DNA from: Blastopirellula marina DSM 3645
GTDB taxonomy: Bacteria; Planctomycetota; Planctomycetia; Pirellulales; Pirellulaceae
Length of the DNA: 64,000 nt
Direction: 5' to 3'
Assembly: GCF_000153105.1 (NCBI RefSeq)
Contig: NZ_CH672377.1
Location: 696,767-760,766 of the forward strand
The notes under the pieces: generated by a model
Database searches by the model: none
What the model saw: only the letters and a program-made list of their open reading frames with translations
What the model was told of the DNA's origin: nothing
Shown: piece after piece, positions 8,161-17,124 of the stretch
How the letters are laid out: each line of letters begins with the position of its first letter
Position numbering within the stretch: the first letter of the stretch is position 1
Translations under genes and position numbers: made by a program

Positions 8161-9417
8161 ATGCAGATCTCATTATCGTTCGGCGAAAGCCAAAAATTCG
8201 AGCTGGAACTGAAAGATGACAAGGTCGTCGCCCTCTGTGATGGGGCCGGTTCGACGCTGTCATCGGTCGGGGAAGCAGTCGACGCGGCGCTGACCAATCC
8301 TCCGCAGTTCCCCGCACTTGCCGACGCCACCGTGCCGGGCGACCTCATCGCTTTCGCGATTGGCCGTCATATTCCGGCGGTGGACGAAATCATCGCCGCG
8401 ATTTTGCAAGTCGTCGCGCGGCCGGAGATGGCGGATCGCCGCATGGCTATCGTTCTGCCGCACGACGCCGCCAAAGATCTGGAAGCGGCCGTTCAGCAAA
8501 TGATCGGCGAGCGCAACGATGTCACGGTCGAGCGTCATGACCCCGATGACCGCAACAAGCTGGCGTTCATCGGCGCGACCAAAGAGAATCGCCCGATCAT
8601 GATCAACCGTTCGCTTAGCGACGCGGACATGGTGGTTCCGGTCGGATTGGCTCGTCTCGATTCGTCGCTCGACTACTTCGGCCCCTACGAAGCGGTCTTC
8701 CCCACGTTCACCGACCGCGAAACGATGCAACGTCTTTCGGCGCCGGCCTTCGTCGAACAACCGGTTTTACGCAAACGTCGCGCCGGCGAAGCGACCGAAG
8801 TGGGCCATATCCTCGGCGTGCTGTTTGGACTTCAGGTCGAAGCGAATGGCCCCGAGTCGATCAGCGCGATTCGCGCCGGCGCCATCGACCAGCTTTCGAC
8901 GCAGATCCAAGCCGAACTCGCCAAAACGTGGCGCTATCAACCTTCCAAACGCGCCGCGTTGGCGGTGGTCGCAATCAGCGGCGGCCACTACCAGCAAACC
9001 TGGGCCAACTTCGCCCGGGCGCTTGCCGTCGCTTCGGCGGCGGCCGACGACAACGCGGCGATCATGATCTGCTGCGAGTTATCGACCCATCCCTCGGCGA
9101 CCATGTTGCAATTGGCCGAGCACGACGATCTGGATGATCAGCGCCGCCGAATCCGTCGCGAGCGCACCACTGACGCCGTCGCCGCATTGCAATTGGCGAC
9201 CACGCTCGACCGCAACAAGATCTACCTCTTGAGCAACTTGCCCGAAGCGATTGTCGACGAACTGAACATGGCGCCGGTCGCCAATCTCGAGGAAGCTCGC
9301 AAGGTGTGCGAATACTACGACTCGTGCACGTTCATCGCGCATGGGCAACTGGCCGAAGTCGCGGTCGAAGGGGAAGAGATTTCGAGTGATATCGATTGGG
9401 ATCAATACGCACTATGA
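8161..9417 (+). CDS. LarA-like (DUF2088) protein
   Basis: A 418-residue protein resembling the N-terminal domain of LarA-type nickel-pincer racemases (DUF2088). The GRHIPAVDEIIAAIL segment fits the place of the family's D-x-T-R-x-x-P region. The middle (RHDPDDRNKLAFIGATKENRPIMI..., then NRSLSDADMVVPVG) matches the family's order of elements. The segment that in LarA contains a glycine-rich G-G-x-K with catalytic lysine reads YFGPYEAVFPTFTD here, so I doubt racemase activity. The ATG at 8161 is taken; a TTG two codons upstream is equally possible. Its TGA overlaps the ATG of the next gene by four bases, which points to translational coupling with ygfZ. Function is unknown. Confidence 0.65.
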   Translation: MQISLSFGESQKFELELKDDKVVALCDGAGSTLSSVGEAVDAALTNPPQFPALADATVPGDLIAFAIGRHIPAVDEIIAAILQVVARPEMADRRMAIVLPHDAAKDLEAAVQQMIGERNDVTVERHDPDDRNKLAFIGATKENRPIMINRSLSDADMVVPVGLARLDSSLDYFGPYEAVFPTFTDRETMQRLSAPAFVEQPVLRKRRAGEATEVGHILGVLFGLQVEANGPESISAIRAGAIDQLSTQIQAELAKTWRYQPSKRAALAVVAISGGHYQQTWANFARALAVASAAADDNAAIMICCELSTHPSATMLQLAEHDDLDDQRRRIRRERTTDAVAALQLATTLDRNKIYLLSNLPEAIVDELNMAPVANLEEARKVCEYYDSCTFIAHGQLAEVAVEGEEISSDIDWDQYAL

Positions 9418-10370
9418 GTTCGTCTGAAGTTCGTTCGGCTGCCGATCCTTTGGAAAAGCCGCTCTGCTTTAATCTACCCCGTCGGACGCGTCTGCAAATG
9501 TCGGGCGCCGACCGGGTAAAGTTCCTGCACAATCTGTCGACCGCCGAGATCAAAAAGCTGCCGCCGGGGCAAGGCTGCGAAACGTTCATTCCGACCCTGC
9601 AGGGGAGGATCCTGGGACACTTCTTCGCACTGCCGACGGACAATTCGATCCTCCTCACCGGCGTGTCCAATCAAGCTGAGACGCTCCTCCCCCATTTTCA
9701 AAAGTACGCGGTGATTGAAGATGTCGAAGTCGTCGATCGTACGGCGGACACGAGCGAATACCTGCTCGTTGGTCCGCATGCGGCGACATGGATCGAGCAG
9801 ACGTGGGGGATTGCGCCGCCGGAAACCAACTTGCAGATCGTCGCCGACGACGACGTGACGATCTATCGCACGCCTTATGTCGGGCATTCGGCCTGGGGAG
9901 TGATCGCCAGCGGCGAGAACCAAGCCGCACCGGCGGACGCATTGGCCGCGTTGCCGCAAGGGACCGAGGAAGCGCTCAGCGCACTGCGTATTGAAGCTGG
10001 TTTTCCGTATTTTGGTCGCGATATCACCAGCGAGAATCTCGCCCAAGAAGCGGACCGCGACGCCGCGGCGATCAGCTTCACCAAGGGATGTTACTTGGGA
10101 CAAGAGACGATCGCGCGTATCGATGCGCTGGGACATGTAAACCGTCGCTTGCTCGGCGTGAAGTTCGCCGCAAAGCCAAGCGACGAAGCGACCTTTGAAA
10201 TCGACGGCAAGTCGGCGCTAAACGTCACGTCGATCGCTTTCTCGCAGGATCAAGATCAATGGATCGGCCTGGCGATGGTGCGCCGCGGTTTTGATAAGCC
10301 GGGGCAAACGTGGGAGACTTCCAACGGACCGGTCGAAATCACAGCACTCCCCTTCTCTTCAAAGAAATAA
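9414..10370 (+). CDS. ygfZ: Folate-binding protein YgfZ (GcvT-like)
   Basis: A 318-residue member of the YgfZ/IBA57 family, tetrahydrofolate-binding proteins required for assembly or repair of certain iron-sulfur enzymes such as MiaB-type proteins. The diagnostic K-G-C-Y-x-G-Q-E motif is present near residue 225 (FTKGCYLGQETIARI), preceded by a GcvT-like RIEAGFPYFGRDI. The start ATG overlaps the preceding stop codon (ATGA), so the two genes are probably translated in a coupled manner. The length fits the family. The gene faces a minus-strand gene 44 bases downstream. Confidence 0.88.
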   Translation: MSSSEVRSAADPLEKPLCFNLPRRTRLQMSGADRVKFLHNLSTAEIKKLPPGQGCETFIPTLQGRILGHFFALPTDNSILLTGVSNQAETLLPHFQKYAVIEDVEVVDRTADTSEYLLVGPHAATWIEQTWGIAPPETNLQIVADDDVTIYRTPYVGHSAWGVIASGENQAAPADALAALPQGTEEALSALRIEAGFPYFGRDITSENLAQEADRDAAAISFTKGCYLGQETIARIDALGHVNRRLLGVKFAAKPSDEATFEIDGKSALNVTSIAFSQDQDQWIGLAMVRRGFDKPGQTWETSNGPVEITALPFSSKK

Positions 10371-10414
10371 CGCAACCTCAAAACTTGCGTTGCGGGCTAC
10401 GAAGAGATAGATGG

Positions 10415-10912
10415 CTACGCCTTTGGGGCGACGACGTTGGGAGCGGCGGCGACTTCGATGTTCATCTGTTGTTGTCGCCACCAGGCTAAGAATTCTCCGG
10501 CGACTTCCGTCCCGGCCGGGATCACGCTGATGCAGTCGACCTCGCCCTCTTCGATCGATTCGGCAAGCGTGCTCAGGCGCCATTCCATTTTGATGATCAG
10601 TTCGGCCTGATCGACATCGCTCAGCGGCGTAGAGACCAACGAGGTCGATTGCTCGTTACGCTCGCGACGCATGCGGATCAAGCGATTGTGATCGGCCTTG
10701 ATAAGTTCGCCGTCGATATATCCACGGCGGAACTGACCGGCGTCGTTGAATTGGTAGACCGGGTCTGGCCCAAAATAGAGACTCAGCGCGCCACTCGTGC
10801 GAAAACCGATCGTCACCGATTCGACTTCCTGCGGCGCGTTGTAGGCCCCGCGGCGGACCAGAGCGGTCGCTTCCTGCATAAGATCTTCACGGTCTTCTTC
10901 GCTGTGAGCCAT
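10415..10912 (-). CDS. Conserved-looking hypothetical protein
   Basis: A 165-residue soluble protein that I do not recognise. The N-terminus (MAHSEEDREDLMQEATALVRRGAY) is an acidic helix. The centre is predicted beta-rich (VTIGFRTSGALSLYFG, then YQFNDAGQFRRGYIDGEL). The C-terminal half contains two segments, AELIIKMEWRLSTLAESIEEG and EFLAWWRQQQMN, that look helical. There is no signal peptide, membrane segment or metal motif. It lies 40 bases downstream of the HD-GYP gene on the same strand and could be its second cistron. Confidence 0.6.
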   Translation of the reverse strand: MAHSEEDREDLMQEATALVRRGAYNAPQEVESVTIGFRTSGALSLYFGPDPVYQFNDAGQFRRGYIDGELIKADHNRLIRMRRERNEQSTSLVSTPLSDVDQAELIIKMEWRLSTLAESIEEGEVDCISVIPAGTEVAGEFLAWWRQQQMNIEVAAAPNVVAPKA

Positions 10913-10952
10913 TCTCTCAGTATAGAGATTCTAGCGAGCAATTCGACCCGAT

Positions 10953-12617
10953 TTATTTTAGCCAGTCGCGAACATCGAACCTGATTTCGGCTCTCTCTTC
11001 GCTCAGGATCGAGCGGAGTTCGTCGCGAGCGGCGAAAAAGGCGTTAATCACCGCCGGATCCCATTGTTGGCCGGCGCCATCGCGAAAGATCGCATCGACC
11101 TTTTCTTCCGGCATTCCCTTGCGATAGGGACGATCGCTCGACATCGCGTCATAAGCGTCCGCGACGGCGGTAATTCTTGCGAGCAAGGGAGTATCATCCG
11201 CCTTCAGCTTATGCGGATATCCTTTTCCGTCCCATTGCTCGTGATGATGCAACACGACCGGCAAGACTTTTTCAATCTGCTTCAAGCCCTTGAGGATGTT
11301 GTACCCTAGTTCCGGATGAAGCTTGATGTGCTCGTACTCGGCGTCGGTCAAGCGGCCCGGCTTGCGTAACACGCTATCATCGATTCCGATCTTGCCGACA
11401 TCGTGCAGCAGACCCGCCATGTAGAGCAAATTAAGCGAGTCGGTATCTTGTCCCATTTGCCGCGCCAAGCAAACCGACAGCCGGGCGACGCGATCGCTAT
11501 GACCGCAAGTATAGGGATCTTTCGCATCAATCGCGGACGTCAACGCTTGCACCACGCTGGTGACAAATTCGGACTGTTGACGATAAAGCTCGATATTTCC
11601 GCTATGAATGCCTAGGATCGCGCCGACGCTGCTGAGCAAGCTCGCTTCGACGGTGCCGAAACCTTTGTTCTCGCAGTGATTGAAGGCCATGATCCAACCG
11701 AAGATGTTATCCCCTTCGGCGAGCGGCACCACGATCAGTTGACGCACTTTTGGGAACGGCCATTCTTCGCGAGCCGTGATCCGTTGATTCGCGACAAACG
11801 GCGCTCCCTTCTCGCCCAAATTTAGATGTTGGACCAAACGGGAAAGTTCTTCCGACTGAAGCGGACAAACGCCGACGTTCAGCGTCTTCGTTTCGTTCCG
11901 CCCCTTCGACGAAACGTCGTCGTCGCGGGTCGGCAAAAATTGGATCGCCAGCCCTTCGCACGGCAGCACTTCTAACAACCAGTTCAGGGCCAGATCCCCC
12001 AACTGCTCGTCACTGCTGGAGATTCGCAAGTTTTGCGTCAGGCCATAGAGCAAGCTGATTTCTTCGTAGGTCGAAGATAGGCTATCCGAGATCTTGTCGA
12101 TCTCGTTCGACAGACGTCGCGCCTCATCATCCACGCTTAGTTTCGACAACTGTAAGCGGGCGATCCGCTCTAGGCTTTGCGTCGTCCAGCGATTTTGTTC
12201 TCCTTTCCATTGACCAGCGCGATCAGGGGTCGTTCCCAAGAGTCGCGCCAGCGCTTCGACGTCATCGTCGCACTCAAATTGTTCGCCGGTCAGAAAGGGG
12301 CTCGTTGCGACAATCGTAGCGCTATCCATCGCGAGCGGCATCGCCAGGATGCAAGCTCCGGCTTGTTCGGCGACAATTTCCGGTTTTTTCTTGACTGCGA
12401 CAGCGCGCACAATCGGCGAGAGGTAGTTCTCATCGCCGGAAGGCTGCATCTCGGCAGCACGCATCATTTCCCCGGTTTCGCCATCCCAATAGGAAAAGTC
12501 GACGCCAAACCAAGTTTGCAGTTCTCGGTTTACTAGCTCGAGACGATGCAAATTTGCATGTCGTTCTAGCGGTTTAGTTGGCAGCGCTGGTGCGCCTGGC
12601 AGGGTGGACATAGTCAA
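10953..12617 (-). CDS. GAF domain/HD-GYP phosphodiesterase, probably acting on cyclic di-GMP
   Basis: A 554-residue soluble protein. Residues ~165-345 form a GAF-type sensor (SSDEQLGDLALNWLLEVLPCEGLAIQFLP, ending in GAILGIHSGNIELY), preceded by a coiled-coil-like helix near 165-185. Residues ~350-540 are an HD-GYP domain with LLHDVGKIG for the HD metal site and HHEQWDGKGYP for the GYP motif. All metal ligands usual for this family appear present, so cyclic-di-GMP hydrolysis is likely. Residues 1-160 are a less conserved region that may be another sensor, rich in small residues. There is no membrane segment, so the signal sensed is cytosolic. It reads away from the DinB gene across a 384-base spacer. 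Confidence 0.88.
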   Translation of the reverse strand: MTMSTLPGAPALPTKPLERHANLHRLELVNRELQTWFGVDFSYWDGETGEMMRAAEMQPSGDENYLSPIVRAVAVKKKPEIVAEQAGACILAMPLAMDSATIVATSPFLTGEQFECDDDVEALARLLGTTPDRAGQWKGEQNRWTTQSLERIARLQLSKLSVDDEARRLSNEIDKISDSLSSTYEEISLLYGLTQNLRISSSDEQLGDLALNWLLEVLPCEGLAIQFLPTRDDDVSSKGRNETKTLNVGVCPLQSEELSRLVQHLNLGEKGAPFVANQRITAREEWPFPKVRQLIVVPLAEGDNIFGWIMAFNHCENKGFGTVEASLLSSVGAILGIHSGNIELYRQQSEFVTSVVQALTSAIDAKDPYTCGHSDRVARLSVCLARQMGQDTDSLNLLYMAGLLHDVGKIGIDDSVLRKPGRLTDAEYEHIKLHPELGYNILKGLKQIEKVLPVVLHHHEQWDGKGYPHKLKADDTPLLARITAVADAYDAMSSDRPYRKGMPEEKVDAIFRDGAGQQWDPAVINAFFAARDELRSILSEERAEIRFDVRDWLK

Positions 12618-13001
12618 ACCCGGGACTCGGACTGTACTTACGGATCAATTCCCATACGCAAGGGCAATTTTCCTGCTGAAACATAGGTTGGGCAAAAGGT
12701 AACTGCAATTTCTGATTTCTCATTCGCGCTCAAATTAGTACGATCCGCAGATAATCATGGATGCGACGATGGAGATGGTTCGAGAAACGCTACCCTCCAG
12801 AGAGCCGGAATCAGCGGAAATACCGTCACAACCCGCTGTTGGGGTGGGCCAATTAGACGACTCACGGCGAATAGTCTAGTTGCAAGGGGGGATTTCTGAG
12901 AATCCGCAGTACGGATCACCGAATTCCGGCATGTTGACCCAATACGGAGGTCTACCTACCCCCGATGAACATGCCTAGAATGCTGGGGCTGGAGAAAACC
13001 G
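12618..13001. other. Intergenic region between divergent genes
   Basis: A 384-base spacer between the HD-GYP gene and the DinB-like gene. It holds a candidate minus-strand promoter (listed separately). A 40-codon open frame starting at 12756 has no ribosome-binding site and is not called. A GGAG at 12991-12994 is the ribosome-binding site of the DinB gene. Confidence 0.5.
12680..12708 (-). promoter_or_regulatory. Candidate promoter of the HD-GYP gene
   Basis: On the minus strand, TTGCAG and TATGTT are separated by exactly 17 bases, about 63 bases before the HD-GYP start. The match is 3 of 6 and 4 of 6 to the sigma-70 hexamers, so this is only suggestive. Confidence 0.3.
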
Positions 13002-13505
13002 ATGATGAATTCGCTAGAAGTCGCACTTCATCAGATCCAGGCCGTCCGCCGTTATTCCACGGATCTGATCGAGTCGATCGATCACGCCGATTGGTATCGA
13101 ATGACCGATGAAGGGATTTCGCATATCGCCTGGCAAGTCGGGCATTTAGCGATGGCCCAATATCGGTTGGCGTTGCGGCGCGTGCGCGGTCCGGCGGAAG
13201 GAGACGACGAACTCATTTCCGCCGACTTCTTGCGCGTTTTCGGCAAAGGATCGACTCCCGTCCCACAGCCGGAAGTTTATCCCTGCCCGGACGAAATATT
13301 GTCGGTTTTTCATCACGTTCATCGCCGGGTTATGGAAGAGCTGCCGCAGTTCCCCATTTCCCGCTTGTCCGACCCCCCTGAAGAACCTCACCCCCTGTTC
13401 CACACAAAACTCGACAGCCTCCTTTGGTGTGGCCAGCATGAAATGCTGCACGCCGGGCAAATTGGGCTTATTCGCCGCCTTCTGGGAGCGGACTACCGCT
13501 GGTAA
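13002..13505 (+). CDS. DinB-like four-helix protein
   Basis: A 167-residue protein of the DinB/YfiT-like superfamily, metal-binding four-helix bundles often acting in thiol transfer or of unknown function. The expected histidines are present: one in QVGHLAMAQ (about residue 48) and two in GQHEMLHAGQIG near residues 146-150. The C-terminus IGLIRRLLGADYRW is typical for planctomycete members. A GGAG lies seven bases before the start; two ATGs occur in tandem (13002, 13005). The stop codon shares one base with the next ATG (TAATG), so the two genes are co-translated. The substrate is unknown. Confidence 0.75.
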   Translation: MMNSLEVALHQIQAVRRYSTDLIESIDHADWYRMTDEGISHIAWQVGHLAMAQYRLALRRVRGPAEGDDELISADFLRVFGKGSTPVPQPEVYPCPDEILSVFHHVHRRVMEELPQFPISRLSDPPEEPHPLFHTKLDSLLWCGQHEMLHAGQIGLIRRLLGADYRW

Positions 13506-14551
13506 TGATTCAAAACACGCTAATCCATCGAGCACGAAATCTGGCCGTTGATACCACTCGGGCACAAACGCCGTTGCCGCTGCTGATAACCGGCGTCGCA
13601 GGCGTCCCCGGCTATAACGCGCTCCCCTACTTCACCGAAAAATACCCCGACCAAGTTGTCGGGGTTCGTCAGGTCAACAATTGGCGCATGCTCGGCGACA
13701 ACATTGTCGCCTGCGATGTCGAAGACGTTGACGGCATGAAGCGTCTGTTCGACAAGTATCAATTTCGCGCAGTGCTCAACTGCGGCGGCTGTTGCGCCCT
13801 CAAATCGTGCGAGCTCGACCCGTCGATGGCTTGGCGAATCAATTTTGAAAGCGTTCGCAATCTGCTGACCGTGTTAGAAGGAAGCGACACGCGGCTCGTT
13901 CAGCTTTCGATCGACCTGGTTTATTCCGACAAGCTGGGCGGCGGCTATCTCGAGCATGAACCGACCGATCCGGTCACCATCTACGGCAAAACGATGGCCG
14001 CGGCGGAGAATCTCATTCAACTAGAGCGCCCCGAGTCAGCGGTCCTACGAATTTCGCTGCCGATGGGAGTCAGCTTCAACGGGCACGCCGGTGCGATCGA
14101 TTGGATTCAATCGCGTTTCATGAAGAACAAACCGGCGACGCTCTACTACGACGAGATTCGCACCCCCACCTACACCGATTGCATGAATCGCGTAATCGAC
14201 GACGTATTGGGGCGTGATTTGGCGGGCATCTTCCATGCCGGCGGTCCGCGTCGTTTGAGCCTGTATCAAATCGCCCAAATCATCAATCGCGTCGGCGACT
14301 ATAACCCGCACAATTTAATGGGTTGTATGCGAGTCGAAGCGGGTCCCATTCCTCCGCGGGCCGGCGATGTCACCATGGACTCGACCAAGCTGGCCGATCA
14401 GTTGGGATACGAACCGTTCGATCCATGGCCGCTGGAAGAATGCTGGATGCCGACGCACGCCGATTGGCATCACGAGCGACCGGCGGACGAAGAGCGGGGC
14501 CCCCATCGGATTCAAGAGTTGCTTTGCCGCAACCCACGCTTTTTCGACTGA
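13505..14551 (+). CDS. RmlD-like NAD(P)-dependent sugar reductase/epimerase family protein
   Basis: A 348-residue extended-SDR protein closest to dTDP-4-dehydrorhamnose reductase. The Rossmann glycine motif appears as G-V-A-G-V-P-G near residue 31, and the family order LSIDLVYSD, then EHEPTDPVTIYGKTM is kept. The catalytic YxxxK reads Y160-G-K-T-M164, so the lysine is replaced by methionine. The C-terminal region is about 50 residues longer than typical RmlD and ends in a basic, proline-containing tail. It overlaps the DinB gene by one base. Either it has lost the usual catalysis, or the lysine two residues after the tyrosine substitutes. Family assignment is firm, activity uncertain. Confidence 0.75.
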   Translation: MIQNTLIHRARNLAVDTTRAQTPLPLLITGVAGVPGYNALPYFTEKYPDQVVGVRQVNNWRMLGDNIVACDVEDVDGMKRLFDKYQFRAVLNCGGCCALKSCELDPSMAWRINFESVRNLLTVLEGSDTRLVQLSIDLVYSDKLGGGYLEHEPTDPVTIYGKTMAAAENLIQLERPESAVLRISLPMGVSFNGHAGAIDWIQSRFMKNKPATLYYDEIRTPTYTDCMNRVIDDVLGRDLAGIFHAGGPRRLSLYQIAQIINRVGDYNPHNLMGCMRVEAGPIPPRAGDVTMDSTKLADQLGYEPFDPWPLEECWMPTHADWHHERPADEERGPHRIQELLCRNPRFFD

Positions 14552-14645
14552 GCGCCATCGCCCCTGCGGCAGTTCTCGATTGCCCAAACAGCGGGTTTCT
14601 GATAGCAACTAGCCTGACCTTCCTCGTTCGGTTCAGGTTTCCACC

Positions 14646-16565
14646 ATGTCTAAGTCGATCCCCGCCAAAATCTCACAGCGGCTGGCCGCTTGCGGCTGGA
14701 TCGAACCGATTGCGCTAAGAGCGGCCGAAGAACGTCTGAGCGAGACGCCTGCAGCGCTCCGCGAGATGGACATCGTCTGGATCGACGCCCTACAAAGATT
14801 GGGACTGCTGACGCCGACGCAAGCCGAATTTTTCTACGCCGGCCGCGAATCGCAACTCACATGCGGCCTTTATCTGATTTCTCGCAAGCGCCTCTCGCTG
14901 GACGGGATCGATTGGTACGAAGCGACCAGCGAAGGCCAGTCAGGCTATTTGCTAGCAGTCGGCAAGCAACCGCTGCAAGAGCGGCCGCTCTCGCCGATCG
15001 CCGGTTATCGAGGTCGAATCGTCGACACCGGACAAAATGGAGACTCTCACTGGGCGGCGGCGATTCTTCCCGCTGGCAAAACCTTGGCCGAGTTGCTGAC
15101 CCGCTACGGTCGCATGCCGTCGACGGTCGTGATCGCGATCCTGCGGCAACTGGTTCATCAACTGCTGTCGCTCGAAACCGCCGGACGGATGCATGGGCGC
15201 GTCTCGCCGGAGACGGTCTTGCTGAGTGCCGACGGAATCACCAGTGCTCCGCTGCCGGGCGTTTGTTGGCCATCCGCTAGCCCGCTGCGGAAGTCGAGTG
15301 ACATGAAACAACTGGCGCAATTGATGCGGCAACTGTTGTGTGGAATTCCGCATGGCGCGCCGCCGCGCGTCCCCTTTAACTCGTTGACCGCCGATCCGCT
15401 GTTGTGCGAACTTCAGACGCGTCAGAACAGACCCGAAGTTCGGCTGGCCGATTGGTTCGCCTTGTTGGGGCCGTCCGATCAGGCCGACGCGCGGCTGCTG
15501 CAAAACTATCTTGGCGACCCGCCGCTGGTGTTGCCGTCGCTGCATGTTCATCTTCGCGAGGAAGCGAACCGCCGCCGCAAACGGAATATGCTGGTCGCAT
15601 CCAGCGCCGCCGCGTTACTTGCCGTCGGGGCGGCGTGCTGGCCATCGCCTAGCGTCACTTCGCCAGAACTGCCGATCCGCTCTCCTGCTCCGCTCACAGC
15701 GGTCACTGCGAAGCCGCTCGTCCCCGAAGTTCTCGCCAAGCCTTCCCGCGAGATCCACCTGGCGTCGATCGAAATGCCTACAGCGGCTCTCCGCCGCGTT
15801 GTTCTGCCCAGCAGGCTAACGGTAAGCCAGTTTCCTCAAGCAATTTCCGCGGAAGCGACGATCTCGGCCGCAGAAAACGCGCGGACGATCCTGGAGATCG
15901 ACGCGGCGCCATTACGACTAACGACCGAAAAGTTGACGCTGGAGCGAATTGATTTTGTCGCGAGCGGATCGACCGCCGCCGGCAGAGCCGCGCTGCTAGA
16001 AGTCGCCGCGTCCTCGATCACGCTGCGCGACTGCACGTTTCGTTGGCAAGGCGCAGCGGCGGCGGAATCGATCGCACTAGCATGGCGCCCTGTGGAAAGA
16101 ACGTCGGCTGGATTGCAGTCGCTGCCGGAAGCGAAGCTAGACAACTGCCGATTCGACCAGTTACTGGTCGGAGTCGACGTGTCGGCGATCGGCGATGCGG
16201 CGATCCACTTGCACCGGTGTCACTACGAAGGAGTCGGAGGGCTGGTCCGCACCCAAGCGGGACCATCACCGCTCCGTTTTCACTTTCAAGGTTCGCAGCT
16301 AACGACCACCGGCGGAATGCTGTGGCATCATTTTCAAGCGGATCGCGACCTCCCCTTCTCGGCCAACGTACGGATCGCCGACTCGCAGATATCACCCGGC
16401 GATAACGGCGCCGCGGTCGCGATCATTGGAACAAAAGGACAGCCATACGCTCCGGCCGTTCGCTTTGACTTACGTAAGCTGACTATTGCCGATGACGCGC
16501 CGCTGGCGACATTCTTTGACAGCGAGCAGTTTCAACCGCTGCCAAAGAACGCATTCGCACACTAA
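14646..16565 (+). CDS. Membrane-spanning pseudokinase with exported beta-helix-like domain
   Basis: A 639-residue protein in three parts. Residues 1-~90 resemble the short N-terminal region of planctomycete Ser/Thr kinases (helix ending RLGLLTPTQAEFF). Residues ~95-300 follow a kinase C-lobe pattern: GKTLAELLTRYGRMP, then a long helix, and at residue 183 HGRVSPETVLL in the position of the catalytic HRDxKPxN loop. The aspartate, lysine and asparagine are all missing, and no DFG or glycine-rich loop is seen. A single membrane segment spans about 315-332, preceded by NRRRKRN (positive-inside). Residues ~380-639 are exported and contain repeated short beta strands with LRDCTF and LDNCRFDQ turns like a right-handed beta-helix. 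I infer a non-catalytic receptor or envelope protein. Confidence 0.65.
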   Translation: MSKSIPAKISQRLAACGWIEPIALRAAEERLSETPAALREMDIVWIDALQRLGLLTPTQAEFFYAGRESQLTCGLYLISRKRLSLDGIDWYEATSEGQSGYLLAVGKQPLQERPLSPIAGYRGRIVDTGQNGDSHWAAAILPAGKTLAELLTRYGRMPSTVVIAILRQLVHQLLSLETAGRMHGRVSPETVLLSADGITSAPLPGVCWPSASPLRKSSDMKQLAQLMRQLLCGIPHGAPPRVPFNSLTADPLLCELQTRQNRPEVRLADWFALLGPSDQADARLLQNYLGDPPLVLPSLHVHLREEANRRRKRNMLVASSAAALLAVGAACWPSPSVTSPELPIRSPAPLTAVTAKPLVPEVLAKPSREIHLASIEMPTAALRRVVLPSRLTVSQFPQAISAEATISAAENARTILEIDAAPLRLTTEKLTLERIDFVASGSTAAGRAALLEVAASSITLRDCTFRWQGAAAAESIALAWRPVERTSAGLQSLPEAKLDNCRFDQLLVGVDVSAIGDAAIHLHRCHYEGVGGLVRTQAGPSPLRFHFQGSQLTTTGGMLWHHFQADRDLPFSANVRIADSQISPGDNGAAVAIIGTKGQPYAPAVRFDLRKLTIADDAPLATFFDSEQFQPLPKNAFAH

Positions 16566-16601
16566 TCCGCTTCCGCCGCGCGCTGCGAAGATCGGAAGCA
16601 T

Positions 16602-17009
16602 CTAGCTGAACGTTTCATTCTCGGGATCAAACAGCACGGCGCCGGGCAACTTTTCGAGCGATTCGATTAGCAGCGCGAAATCGTGAAAATGCTCCATCTC
16701 CGGATCATCACTCGCCATCACGATAATCCGCTGCGAGCAGTTGGCGATTCTTTCCTGGTCTTCCCGAAACTCTGCGAACGACTGGGCGATTTCCGCCGAC
16801 TCTTGCCGGACGATGTCGCCGCTCTCATAAACGACCGCAATCGCCCAATCTTCCCACTGCAATTCGAGAAAGCGAGCGCCCTCTGGCGACGATGAAATCA
16901 GCATGCCGATCTCGGGCTCCGCTTCGCAGTCGGCGCACAAATGTGCTTCGAGCCGCTCGAGATCCCATGGATCGGCCGCGGTGAGCAAAATCATTTGGCC
17001 GTAGGACAT
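16602..17009 (-). CDS. Hypothetical acidic protein
   Basis: A 135-residue acidic soluble protein of unknown function. It starts MSYGQMILLTAADPWDLERL and has a cysteine pair (HLCADCEAEP), three consecutive hydrophobic strands around ILFELQWEDWAIAVVYESG-like sequence, and a final helix FHDFALLIESLEKLPGA. The start at 17009 is supported by GAGGAG nine bases upstream; the frame runs 22 codons further but without such a site. It follows the glgC terminator, so it is probably transcribed on its own. Confidence 0.6.
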   Translation of the reverse strand: MSYGQMILLTAADPWDLERLEAHLCADCEAEPEIGMLISSSPEGARFLELQWEDWAIAVVYESGDIVRQESAEIAQSFAEFREDQERIANCSQRIIVMASDDPEMEHFHDFALLIESLEKLPGAVLFDPENETFS

Positions 17010-17068
17010 GGTGAATTCTCCTCGCAGCGGAAATTGATGATTCCCATTGTTTCGTCGTCCACTACAAA

Positions 17069-17097
17069 AAAACACCCTCTGGTGGAGAGGGTGTTTT
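17069..17097 (-). terminator. Rho-independent terminator of glgC
   Basis: Two 12-base perfectly complementary arms (17069-17080, 17086-17097) enclose a 5-base loop. On the minus strand the stem is followed by an uninterrupted run of T. It lies 28 bases after the glgC stop codon. Confidence 0.88.
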
Positions 17098-17124
17098 CAG
17101 CAATTATCAATCAACGGTATCGCG

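Noticed and set aside
12756-12878. A 40-codon plus-strand open frame in the HD-GYP/DinB spacer
   Set aside because: No ribosome-binding site and no hydrophobic or charged pattern beyond chance.
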